A DNA stretch of 64,000 bases from Pegoplata infirma (lineage: Eukaryota; Arthropoda; Insecta; Diptera; Anthomyiidae): positions 176,423,896 to 176,487,895 of the forward strand of contig OY992540.1 in assembly GCA_963921195.1 (NCBI GenBank), read 5' to 3'. A program made the position numbers and the translations under genes. Below the pieces are notes generated by a model. It saw nothing but the letters and a program-made list of their open reading frames with translations, searched no databases and was not told where the DNA came from. This document shows, in pieces, positions 10,490-20,181 of this stretch. How positions within the stretch are numbered: position 1 is the stretch's first letter; each line of letters opens with the position of its first letter.

Positions 10490-11385
10490 TAGAGATGGGA
10501 TCGTAACTAATCACGCACGCTCATGAAAAAAGAAAATTTTTTGTGCTCACGTGAGTAAAAAAATTTTAATCGCGAAATACGAATTAAAATATGTAAAAAA
10601 AAGTTGTAATTTTTTTAAGCATTACCCAGTTGGAAAAGTCCTTGAGCCATTATTGGTGACGGCCCACCGACATGTCTGAGTCACACGTGACATCTCTATA
10701 TACCGAGTTGAGGACACATGCTGTGGTTAAACAATTTTAATTGAGATTTTTTGTGAGTCTTAATCGAGATTAAGGAAGCGTCGTTTCACTCTTTCATTGT
10801 GAGGGCAATGGTCGTATTCCGGACTCTGGAGTTCCCACGTGTTAAAACCCAACAAAGGTGGCATATAGACTTCGTGTGTCGGGACATTTTTTTATCCGTC
10901 CACTCGTGGACAAGGTGTAGCATTGCTACACCAATGTAGAAGATACTCTACCGTGAAGAAGTTTTCAAGCTTAAGTTTGAGAGTTGGAGTCTAGCGGTTG
11001 AACGGGGGAAGCAGCAAAATCCAAAGTAGGACACCTTTTGCGAACACTTAAAACAATTGCCGTTTTTTTTTTTATTTGTTGTCAGATTTCTTAAAAAAAT
11101 ATATGCGGACAATGTTCTAGTAGGAGCCTAAAAAACCTGTTTTGTGGGTGTGGTTATATATATTATGCTTTCCGAGATAGCCATTTTAAAATTAAAATTT
11201 TTACGGATCCGGCTTTAGTTTTTTGCCAACATTTATTCTAAATTATTTTAAATTAATTTCATTTGAAAACTAGATTAATTTCTCATTTTTTTCAACAAAA
11301 AAAAAACTAAACATCTTGTTTTAATCAGAAAATATTCTATTTTAAAGAGCTAAGGCTTTTATTCATAATACCTATAGTTGACTTA
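10490..11385. other. hAT-like end fragment and unidentified sequence
   Basis: At 10,494 the sequence TAGAGATGGGATCG followed by CACG/CTCACG words resembles the left end of the hAT element at 27,457. From about 10,630 to 11,060 the base composition is less AT-rich than its surroundings, with frames broken by stops; I do not recognise it (an old transposable element is the likeliest source). From 11,350 to 11,385 a GGCTTTTATTCATAATACC segment matches the left end of element K (14,427). The rest is AT-rich. Confidence 0.45.
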
Positions 11386-11865
11386 GGCCTCTGTTCTGTC
11401 TTTGACAACTATTCAATTCACATGAAAATTTCCGTATCACATGAAATCAAGGCCGCTGTTCTAAAAAAGTAATTCACATAAAAAATGTGAAAATGAAAAT
11501 TTCCGAATTTCTTTTTCGTTTTGTTTCACATAAAAAAAATTTGGTGAAAGTAAAACGAATGCACTTATTTCCTTAAAATTTTTTAAATTTTAATTATTCG
11601 ATTTCAACTTCGAATGAAAACGTAATCAACAAAACACTAAACTTGATTTCATGTGATTCGGAAATTTTCATATGAATTGAAAAGTTGTGAAAGACTGAAC
11701 AGGGGCCCAAGTTTAGATTTTGTTGATCACGTTTTCATTTGAAGTTTGAATCAAATAATTAAAATTTAAAAAACGATAAGGAAAAAAGTGCATTGGTTTT
11801 ACTTTCACCAAATTTTATTTATGTGAAACAAAACGAAAAAGAAATTCGGATGTGAAATCTATAAC
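11386..11865. mobile_element. Y-a, GGCC-ended element split by another Y
   Basis: Left end GGCCTCTGTTCTGTC. Y-b is inserted at 11,451-11,707; Y-a then continues with its normal interior (TTGATCACGTTTTCATTTG) and its right end has decayed near 11,865 (ATAACAGGTTCC). Non-coding. Confidence 0.7.
11451..11707. mobile_element. Y-b nested in Y-a
   Basis: 257 bp with ends GGCCGCTGTTC and GAACAGGGGCC, flanked by CAA (11,448-11,450 and 11,708-11,710). Joining the flanks restores the Y consensus ATGAAATCAAGTTTAG, proving a 3-bp duplication. Opposite in orientation to Y-a. Confidence 0.8.
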
Positions 11866-11999
11866 AGGTTCCAAATTAAAATTTAGCTGGACAAAATTCC
11901 AAAAATTTGTGTGTTTAAAATTTAAAATTAATAGCGCGTAGGACTAGCTAAGGATATGCTCTGATCATACTAATAACCATTTTTTTTTTTGGAAATTAG

Positions 12000-12258
12000 G
12001 GCCTCTGTTCTGTCTTTCACAACTTTTTTCAAGTTAAGTGTTTTGTTGATCACGTTTTCATTTAAAGTGGAAATCGATTAATTAAAATTTAAAAAAATAT
12101 AAGGAAAAAAGTGCATTCGTTTTACTTTCACTAAATTTTATTTATGTGAAACAAAACGAAAAAGAAATTCGGATGTGAAATCTAGAACACCAAAAAAATT
12201 TGGAAATTTTAATTTTCACATTTTTTATGTGAATTACTTTTTTTTGGAACAGCGGCCT
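12000..12258. mobile_element. Y-c, GGCC-ended MITE
   Basis: 259 bp, ends GGCCTCTGTTCTGTCTTTC and GGAACAGCGGCC, flanked by TAG on both sides. The subterminal zones share an inverted AATTCACAT/ATGTGAATT-type word. Non-coding. It sits between short AT-rich spacers (11,866-11,999; 12,262-12,489). Confidence 0.8.
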
Positions 12259-12492
12259 AGGTCTTTAACTTCGTTAAATATGCGAATAAAATAACATTTT
12301 TGTAGCCAATATTTTTAAAGAAAATAAAAATAATATCCACGTTACATTAATGGATTCAAAACGGTTTATGTACAAGAAAGCTGGAGCTTTAAACTTTCTC
12401 TGTACATTAATAAGAAATTTATTATCTATTTTCTACTTACATTTTTCATACTTTGAAGTATGGTCAAATTAACAATATTTTTTAAGAACTTA

Positions 12493-13668
12493 AGGTGGAA
12501 GTACATAGGACTGCGTTGCGTCCGATCCGTTTTCACCTCTTCATGCTTACTATGCGTTTAAAAATCCAAGTTACATAGTAAGTGCGTTGACTGCGGCATC
12601 CTTGCCATTGGCGTAGATAGCCCTGTCTGGGGGGGGGGGGCTTAGCCCCCCCAGAATAATTTTAGCCCCTCCCCCAGAATCTTAATCATTCACAATTTTT
12701 TTTTAATAATTTAATGATTTCATTAATATTTGCAACAATATTCAACAATTATTCAATGAGTCTTAAGGACTCGTAATGATTATTATAAGATCTAATAGTT
12801 TTTCCCATTGAAAAATGGTCTGAATTATTGAAAAAAGTTTTTATACGAATCTGATGTTTTTGTCAGTAATAAAAACTTTACAGAATCTTAGGGTTTTACC
12901 TTCAGGAAAACATTTTAACTTCTTTGATTTAAAAAAGTTTCTAAATTCTAAGGGGTTTTTTTTATAAACAAAAGTTATTGAAAGAAAGAATCTGAGGAAT
13001 TTGATTAATAATCATCAACTTTTGCAATCATCAGAACTTTTTCTTGAAAAAAATCATAGTAATCTAATGATTTTACTATAGGAAAAACATTAAAAATCTT
13101 TCATTCTCAAAACATATCTGGGAGTTCTAAATTTCCGAAAAATCTACAGAATCAAAATTAAAAAAAAAATATGAATTTTCAACCGCTTTCGGGGGGCATT
13201 CGTTTCAAGGACACCTAGACGCATGTTAAAGGGAAGGCTTCAAGAATAGGTCTGAGTTTTTCTATTAAAAAAAAAACCAAAAAATTAAAAAAAAATCTAG
13301 GGGGGCTTTAGCCCCCCCCCCAGAAAAGTTGGCTTCCTACGCCAATGATCCTTGCATAAATATCTTGCTAATTATTCAATTTTGTAACTTATTTTTCTTA
13401 TTTTGTATTCAGATTAAATATATTTTAATTTACTTTTTTAAATTTAGACGAAATTTATTAAAAAAAAATTGTTTATTTTAAAAAGAAAATACAAAAAAAG
13501 AGAATTGTCAAAAAATGTTCAAGACGCAGAGAGTGGTGAATATTTTTAAAATTTTTTGAGTTCTATGCGTTTTGAACTTTTGTATTGTAACTTTCTTCAT
13601 TCATTTATTCAGTTTTAACTTTTTGACAACCGGACGCAAAGCAAGTTTGTGCCTATGTACTTCCACCT
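12493..13668. mobile_element. TTA-flanked Harbinger-like element
   Basis: Inverted ends AGGTGGAAGTACATAGG and CCTATGTACTTCCACCT, continuing into GCGTTGCGTCCG/CGGACGCAAAGC. Flanked by TTA (12,490-12,492; 13,669-13,671). TWA duplications are typical of PIF/Harbinger. A hAT element (12,606-13,347) is nested inside. No transposase is visible; the open frame at 13,572-13,805 runs past the element's end and is not credible. Confidence 0.8.
12606..13347. mobile_element. hAT element with poly-G/poly-C subterminal runs
   Basis: Ends CATTGGCGTAG and CTACGCCAATG, flanked by the 8-bp duplication ATCCTTGC (12,598-12,605; 13,348-13,355). Just inside are a 12-base G run with CTTAGCCCCCCC on the left and GGGGGGCTTTAGCCCC with more Cs on the right. 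742 bp, no intact ORF: non-autonomous hAT. Confidence 0.85.
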
Positions 13669-13786
13669 TTATGAAAATTCCGAAGCTTGCCAAAACCGAA
13701 ACCAGTCGAACCTTGTTGAGTTACTACATACATCTTATAGATAATTTATTACTGGACATTTTCATACACATACATATTTCTTACCA

Positions 13787-14641
13787 GTTGTTGACAGAAA
13801 TATGATTACAGTTTTAATGAAAATAGATTTTCACCAAAAATTCGATATTATATCGCTAATTACACAGTTCGTCTAAATTCAAATGTGTTTTTTTTTTGTT
13901 TGTTTTTAACTTTATTATATTAACAATTTACATTACAAGTAATTATTTTTTGTAAACAAATTTTACTTGCTAAAGTATTCAAAATAAAAATGACAAAAGC
14001 TTAACGGATTTTCAATTTATTGTTTAAACCTCAAGAATAGTTAGACCAAATAAAACTTAAATACTAAGACTGGAAATCGAATTTTCGCGTAATGATATTG
14101 TTAATATATGGCTTAGTGAGAAAGATTATTTAAAAAAAAAGTCCCTGTGTGTATAATTATTGGTTGTTGACAGAAATATGATTACAGTTTTAAATGTAAT
14201 GTTCGATATTATATCGCTAATTACACAGTTCGTCTAAATTCAAAATGTTTTTTTTTGTTTGTTTTTAACTTTATTATATTAACACTTTACATTACAAGTA
14301 ATTATTTTTTGTAAACAAATTTTACTTGCTAAAGTATTCAAAATAAAAATGACAAAAGCTTAACGGATTTTCAATTTATTGTTTAAACCTCAAGAATAGT
14401 TAGACCAAATAAATCTTAAATACTAAGGCTCTTATTCATAATACTTATAACAGACTTATTGTAGGTTTATTTGACAATTGTTCCTGCAATATTTGTCAAA
14501 TAAACCTACTTTAAATATATTTCAGGTTTTATGAATAACCACCTAAGACTGGAAATCGAATTTTCGCGTAATGATATTTTTAATATATGGCTTAGTGAGA
14601 AAGATTATTGAAAAAAAAGTGCCTGTGTGTATAATTATTGG
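13787..14641. repeat. Two tandem copies of a 376-bp unit
   Basis: GTTGTTGACAGAAATATG begins at 13,787 and again at 14,163, and both copies run on to GCTTAGTGAGAAAGATTA and a CCTGTGTGTATAATTATT segment. The second copy is longer because element K is inserted. There is no recognisable coding content. Confidence 0.8.
14427..14543. mobile_element. K, 117-bp TAA-flanked MITE
   Basis: Ends GGCTCTTATTCATAA and TTATGAATAACCACC, flanked by TAA. The core is a palindrome, GTAGGTTTATTTGACAA and TTTGTCAAATAAACCTAC. The first tandem copy keeps the empty site ATACTAAGACTGG (near 14,064), which proves the insertion. Confidence 0.85.
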
Positions 14642-14988
14642 TAATTTTTTTTTAATTACACTTCTCGACAAATATTATTTTTTTTTTTTTAGAGATGTCA
14701 TTTTTAAAAAAAATAGTTTTAGCATTTCATATTTCTGTTCTGCATATAAACTTTTTTTGTAATTATTGAATTACTTTACGTAGGAAGAAAAAAAGTTGTC
14801 GATTAGTGTAATCGACCTAGACAAACTTAAACATGTTTTTTTTTAACTCAGCGACGCCAAAAAAATATAAAACGGTAATAAAATAATTTTGTTCAGCTAG
14901 ATCTGGATTTGGAACCACTGTTCAGCGGCCTAAAGTAGATTTATTTGACAGATATTGCAGGCATATTTGTCAAATAAACCTACAATAA
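14642..14988. other. AT-rich spacer with a K-like core
   Basis: Mostly AT-rich. At 14,936-14,985 the K core recurs (GATTTATTTGACAGATATT, then TTTGTCAAATAAACCTAC), and GTTCAGCGGCC at 14,920-14,930 looks like a Y end. No gene. Confidence 0.45.
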
Positions 14989-15118
14989 GGCCGCTGTTCC
15001 AAAAAAGTAATTCAAATAAAAAATGTGAAAATTAAAATTTCCGAATTTTTTTGGTGTTCTAAATTCATAGAAATATCTTAGTAGAAAAATTAGAAAACCC
15101 ATTGTAGATCAAGTTTTA

Positions 15119-15564
15119 TACTATGTTTAGACCAAACAAAAACTAACTTGTTTTTGGCAAAAAAGAATTTTGGAAAACCAAACTGTTTACACCGAATAAA
15201 AAGAGTTTTTGTTTGTCAAATCAAATTAATTATTTTCTAAATTCACTAAAGAACACAAAATAACAATAGCCACACGTTATTAAAAAAATTAAATTACACA
15301 TTTATTTACTTTTTTAAAAGATTTGAATATTAATTTCACAAAAAAACAAATATTTTTATTTTGACATTCGTTTTTACCAAAAGAAAATTGAAAAAAACAT
15401 TCACCCTGAATTAATAGTAGCATTGACCAGAACCTAAATTCTAGTTTTTGTCGAGTTTTAGTTGGCAACGCAGTTTTTAAATTGTATGGAAAATTTATGT
15501 AGTTTTTGCCAAAAACCAAAAAAATATTCAAAAACAAGTTGTTTTCGTTGGTGTAAATACCGTA
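15119..15564. mobile_element. 446-bp TTA-flanked MITE in Z2
   Basis: Ends TACTATGTTTAGACCAA and GGTGTAAATACCGTA, with a longer inverted zone (ACTTGTTTTTG and complement). Flanked by TTA (15,116-15,118; 15,565-15,567). Other Z copies show the empty site GTTTTACAGAAT. PIF/Harbinger-like. The open frame 15,289-15,537 has no recognisable product. Confidence 0.75.
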
Positions 15565-15655
15565 TTACAGAATTTAACAAAAATCAATAGGTGGATATTT
15601 TTGCTAACGTGTATAAATTATCCCATACAAATTTGACATACATTTGCCGTATATA

Positions 15656-16411
15656 CACTCAACCAAAAATCATTGTATTCCCAAAGAAAATCGTAGTAAA
15701 TTCAACAGAAATCATTGTTGATTTTGACCCTACAAATATTTATGTTGATTTCAACATTAATTGTTGTCAGTTTTTGTAAAAGCTGATTAACTCGTATTTT
15801 TGTTGGTTCTATTCGTATTTTTGTTAATCATACTCGTTTTGTTTTGTATATTCATGGAATTTTATTTATTAAAATGAAATTATTATTTGTGTTGTAAATG
15901 TTATTTTATTTAATTGGATATTTTCATAATATTTTTTCGTGGTTTTCATTAACTCATTATTTTCACATAAACTAATTTTGTTTTTAGATGATATTTTTTT
16001 GTTTCCTTGGACTGTGATGTATTTCGCTGTTGTTTTGCTGTCGGCAATCATTTTACGTGATTAGCTTCTAGTTTTTAGAAAGATTCCAAATCACAAATTG
16101 CTAAAAAAATAAAAATTGCTTTATTAACGAATTAAATAACAAATATATTTAATTACTCACCAAATATTTTCTAATAAAAAATATTTTTTTTGAGAAACAT
16201 CCCTTCTGTACATGACAACAAAAATTTACAAATGGCGATCAGCAAAAACAGTGTTGCACATTTCATGTACTTATATTTTATAAAATTTTTTCCAACTATG
16301 TATTTTTCAACTATTGAATTTTGTAATATCAACATTGATTTTTGTTAAATTCTGTAAAACTTGATCTACAATGGGTTTACTAATTTTTCTACTAAGATAT
16401 TTCTATGAGTG
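15656..16411 (+). mobile_element. Z1, full-length Z element
   Basis: 756 bp from CACTCAACCAAAAATCATTG to ATATTTCTATGAGTG, between TA pairs. The ends share only CACTCA as an inverted repeat. The minus-strand frame 15,869-16,051 (MIADSKTTAKYITVQGNKK) matches those of Z2 and Z4. Confidence 0.85.
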
Positions 16412-16456
16412 TAGTTAAAAAACGTCAAATTTGTATGGGATAATTTATACACGTTA

Positions 16457-16597
16457 TATGGAGTTCACACTAGCGACTTTAAACAAGTTGTTTAACAAAA
16501 CACCAGTAACAGAATAAAAACGTAATGGATACAGAACAAAGACTTTTTTAAACATCTCACTTTTAAATACTTCAAAACAGCAAGTGTGAACGCCGTA
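16457..16597. mobile_element. W1, 141-bp TTA-flanked MITE
   Basis: Ends TATGGAGTTCACACTAGCGA and AGTGTGAACGCCGTA; TTA on both sides. The other arm of its palindromic host gives the empty site TTTTTGCTAACGTG. PIF/Harbinger-like. Confidence 0.85.
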
Positions 16598-17416
16598 TTA
16601 GCAAAAAATCCAGCTTAATGTTGATATTACAAAATTCAATAGTTGAAAAATACATAGGGATGTTTCTCAAAAAAAAAAAATTTTTATTAGAAAATTTTTG
16701 GTGAGTAATTAAATATATTTATTTAATTCATTAATAAAGCAATTTTTTATTTTTTTTTAGCAATTTGGAATCTTTCTTAAAACTCTAGAAGCAATCACGT
16801 AAAATGATTGCCGACAGCAAAACAACAACGAAATACATCACAGTCCAAGGAAACAAAAAAATATCATCTAAAAACAAAATAAGTTTATGTGAAAATAATG
16901 AGTTAATGAAAACCATGAAAAAATATTGTGAAAATATCCAATTAAATAAAATAACATTTACAACACAAATAAGAATTTCATTTTAATAAATAAAATTGCA
17001 TCAATATACAAAACAAAACGAGTATAAAAAACAAAAATACGAATAGAACCAACAAAAATACGAGTTAATCAGCTTTTACAAAAACTGACAACAATTAATG
17101 TTGAAATCAACATAAATATTTGTAGGGTCAAAATCAACAATGATTTCTGTTGAATTTACTACGATTTTCTTTGGGAATACAATGATTTTTGGTTGAGTGT
17201 AGATTTCACATCCGAATTTCTTTTTAGAATTGTTTCACATAAATAAAATTTGGTGAAAGTAAAACGAATGCACTTTTTTCCTTATAACTTTTTAAATTTA
17301 AATTATTCGATTTCAACTTCGAATGAAAACGTGATCAACAAAACACTAAACTCGATTTCATGTGATTCGGAAATTTTCACGTGAATTGAAAAGTTGTGAA
17401 AGACAGAACAGAGGCC

Positions 17417-17482
17417 TTGATTTCATGTGATTCGAAAATGTTCATGTGAATTAAAAAGTTGTGAAAGACAGAACAGAGGCCT
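17417..17482. mobile_element. Y-e fragment
   Basis: GATTTCATGTGATTCG to GACAGAACAGAGGCC, the terminal 60 bases of a Y element directly abutting Y-d. Confidence 0.6.
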
Positions 17483-17597
17483 TAGTTATACATATTTCAC
17501 CCTAAAAACTACGATTTTTTTGTAAAAAGTACCAACACTCTTGACACGAGATAAAAAGTTTCGTTCAGATTATTTTAACTTGTTTAAATGTTAAATA

Positions 17598-17868
17598 GGC
17601 CTCTGTTGTCTTTCAAAACTTTTCAATTCACATGAAAAATTCCGAATCAATATGTTTTGTTGATCACGTTTTCATTCGAAGTTGAATTTGGATAATTAAA
17701 ATTTTAAATATTATTAGGAAAAAAGTGCATTCGTTTTACTTTCACCAAATTTTATTTATGTGAAACAAAACAAAAAAAATCGTATGTGAAATCTAGAACA
17801 CCAAAAAAATTCGGAAATTTTCATTTCCACATTTTTTATGTGAATTACTTTTTTTTGGAACAGCGGTC
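17598..17868. mobile_element. Y-f, GGCC-ended MITE
   Basis: 271 bp, GGCCTCTGTTGTCTTTC to GGAACAGCGGTC, flanked by ATA on both sides (17,595-17,597; 17,869-17,871). Non-coding. Confidence 0.8.
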
Positions 17869-17872
17869 ATAG

Positions 17873-18082
17873 ATGAGTTTAAATCAAAAAAGAAATCTGA
17901 GGTGTAAATATTGCGCCCGCCAACCCCATCCAAAATTAGCATATTTTTGGCCTGAAAACACTTGCAACAAGAAAAATGAGCCTCAATGGCTTCAACGCCA
18001 TATGAAAGTAGACCATCAAATGGACAAAATCTCCAAAGAGTTTTGCAAAGTCAGTTCGGATTTCTTTTTTATAACCCCCTGA
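17873..18082 (+). pseudogene. BED-type zinc-finger-like short ORF
   Basis: 69 codons. Residues 10-13 are CKYC and residues 41-47 are RHMKVDH, giving C-X2-C...H-X4-H with an aromatic W (residue 26) between, the layout of a BED zinc finger. BED fingers occur at the N-terminus of hAT transposases and of some chromatin proteins. The frame stops at 18,082 and joins a repeat also found at 26,650, so this is probably the stranded first exon or fragment of a transposase. Start and identity are uncertain. Confidence 0.4.
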
Positions 18083-18186
18083 AGTTTTTATTTAGTTCCG
18101 TTTGAGTCCATATTAATTATTTCTGAGAAATAATAATTGTTGTACAATGAGAAAATCTGAAAAATCTCTTGTAAAATGACCCGCTG

Positions 18187-18676
18187 TCTACACCTGGGAG
18201 AAATACTGAGATATTTGTATCAAGAAACGTCAAAATCAATCGCAAAGAAATTTCTCTCAGGTGTGGACTAAATATTAGTCTCAGTATTTGATCTCATCAG
18301 ATAGTTGTTATGAGATATCTCATAACAACAATCTGATGAGATTGGATGAGATCAAGTGTCAAATTCACTTATATTTGTATGTTTACAATTGTTTTTTGGA
18401 GCAAATGGCGTCGAAAAAAGGAAAAATAAAATAAATCATTAAAAAATAAGTGTATAAACAAATGTTATGTGCTTAAATAATAGATTGTACATATATTTAT
18501 GATGAAAAACATACATAGTTATTCCACGGCTGATTGAAAATTATGAAATTTCATAAGAATAATTGCAGCTCGTTTTCCACACCATTTGATATTGAGATAA
18601 ATATTGAAATTTCCCAACTGCTTCTCTGCCGACGTTATCTCAGCTTTCATGAAAAAATTCTCCCACGTGTAGATGG
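18187..18676. mobile_element. 490-bp MITE with TCTACAC ends
   Basis: Ends TCTACACCTGGGAGAAA and TTCTCCCACGTGTAGA, inverted. Internal palindrome around 18,300-18,340 (GTTGTTATGAGATATCTC and complement). The target duplication is unclear. Confidence 0.6.
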
Positions 18677-18716
18677 TGCGTGAGAAAATCTGCCACATTC
18701 ATTTGGCAGAAACTTA

Positions 18717-19101
18717 TGGTGTTTTCTTTTCTGGCAAAAAATGTGCCTTTTTTTTGCATTTCGCCCCAAAAATTATGTTTTCGTGTTCTTTTCTAAAAAA
18801 ATGCCAACCCTTATAAAGAATATCGTGTTCTTTTCTAAAAATGTCTGCCCTGTAAAGTGCAAAAAACTTGCACTTTTTACCCCGTAAAAAATCACGGGGT
18901 TGAAATTGCCTTATACAACAGCTGACTTTTTCTGTGTTGTTTTCTCAAAACAGCTGTTAAAAAAATACAGGGCAGAGTATTGCTGTATGTTGTGTTCTAT
19001 TCCAGTCAAATAAAATGCAAATTTTTGAAGGTGTGAGTTAAACATTTTAAAAATGTGTACCCTTAAATGGCAAACATTTTTTTTCAGAAAAGAAAACACC
19101 A
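18717..19101. mobile_element. 385-bp TTA-flanked MITE
   Basis: Ends TGGTGTTTTCTTTTCTG and CAGAAAAGAAAACACCA; TTA flanks at 18,714-18,716 and 19,102-19,104. The uninterrupted site GCAGAAACTTAATC exists near 25,207. PIF/Harbinger-like. The open frame 18,911-19,111 overlaps the end and is not credible. Confidence 0.8.
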
Positions 19102-19217
19102 TTAATCTCAAACTTTTAACAGAGTTGTATTTTTCCCATTGTTAACCCTTAGTAGGACTTTTTAAGTCTTGAAAATGTCCGTTAGGTTTGAATTTTTGTT
19201 TCATATTTCTAATTCTA

Positions 19218-19970
19218 CACTCATAGAAATATCTTAGTGGAAAAATTAGTAAACCCATTGTAGATCAAGTTTTACAGAATAATGCCGTATTCAACAAAAA
19301 TTAATGTTGATATCATTGAATAATCAGTAAAGTTGAATCAACTTTTTACAACCCTGTTCGTTAATTTTTTTTTTTTTATTATTAACGAGTGACGAGTGAG
19401 TTGGTAGCAATGTGAATCGTGTTTATCTCTTATAAAATTATTTTATGTGTTGGTTTTTTATAAAAATATTTAATATTATAAGAATAAATAAAAATAGGAT
19501 CTGATTTGTAAATATTTGGTAAGTAAAAAAATACATTGATTACTTTATGTATTCATACTATATTAAAACTTTTTTGTTTTTTTTAAGGATTTTGTTTGGT
19601 ATCATCAGAAAACTGGAGAATGGCTTATGAGTGCATAACATGAATAATCGAAGTGTGTGTGAAAATCTTCAAATATTGCAGCTTAAAAAGCCGACGATAA
19701 TACAAAAATATTGTGATTTATGCTTAATAAAAGAATATTAACAAATAACAAGTTTTTTTTTACTAAAATTTCTTATATTAACAAAAATATGAGTTGAATT
19801 TACAAAAAATAAGAGTTGATTTACAAAAAAACGAGTTGATCAACATTTACAAAAACTGACAATAATTTTTATTGAAATCAACATAAATATTTGTAGGGTC
19901 AAAATCAACAATGATTTCTGTTGAATTTACAGCGATTTTCTTTGGGAATACAATGATTTTTGGTTGAGTG
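19218..19970 (-). mobile_element. Z3, Z element (reverse)
   Basis: CACTCATAGAAATATCTTAG to TTTTTGGTTGAGTG between TA pairs, 753 bp. Its interior resembles Z5/Z7/Z8 (ACGAGTGAGTTGGTAGC) rather than Z1/Z4, so at least two Z interior types exist. Confidence 0.85.
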
Positions 19971-20181
19971 TAATACCAAATTCGCATTCATTTTTTAAAC
20001 ATGTTTAACCAATTAAACGTGTTTAAATTTAAACTTATTAAGGTACATTAATACCACATTCGCATTCATTTTTTTAAACATGTTTAAGCACTTAAACATG
20101 TTTATGTACCTTATACCAAATTCGCATTCATTTTTTTAAACATGTTTAACCACTTAAACATGTTTAAATTTAAACTTGTTA

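Larger units (their letters stand above)
15589..16616. mobile_element. Palindromic element in Z2, host of Z1 and W1
   Basis: Left arm AGGTGGATATTTTTGC then TAACGTGTATAAATTATCCC; right arm is its reverse complement (GGGATAATTTATACACGTTA, GCAAAAAATCCAGCTT). Flanked by AAT. Other Z copies keep the uninterrupted AAAATCAATGTTGATAT. It contains Z1 in the centre and W1 in the right arm. Confidence 0.7.
15062..17199 (-). mobile_element. Z2, Z element inserted in Y-d
   Basis: Reverse-orientation Z: starts (A)ATTCATAGAAATATCTTAG (first bases decayed from CACTC) and ends TTTTTGGTTGAGTG, between TA 15,060-15,061 and TA 17,200-17,201. It carries two TWA/AAT-type insertions at 15,119-15,564 and 15,589-16,616. 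The open frame at 16,804-16,986 (MIADSKTTTKYITVQGNKK) recurs in Z1, Z4 and, frameshifted, in Z6; see findings. Confidence 0.8.
14989..17416. mobile_element. Y-d, host of a five-level nest
   Basis: GGCCGCTGTTCC at the left and CAGAACAGAGGCC at the right. Its sequence stops at TTGGTGTTCTA (15,061) and resumes at GATTTCACATCC (17,202), exactly as in uninterrupted Y copies (for example 31,970-31,990), so everything between is the Z2 insertion at a TA. A Y fragment follows at 17,417-17,482, so Y-d may itself have landed in another Y. Confidence 0.8.
18083..19215. mobile_element. Remnant mariner-type unit with nested MITEs
   Basis: AGTTTTTATTTAGTTC to GAGAAAATCTGAAAA (18,083-18,160) recurs at 26,660-26,735, and TTTGGCAGAAACTTA...CAACTTTT...TTGTATTTTTC (18,701-19,200) recurs around 25,201-25,470 beside a mariner-type transposase remnant. 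These appear to be non-coding parts of one decayed element, disrupted by the two elements listed next. Confidence 0.5.
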
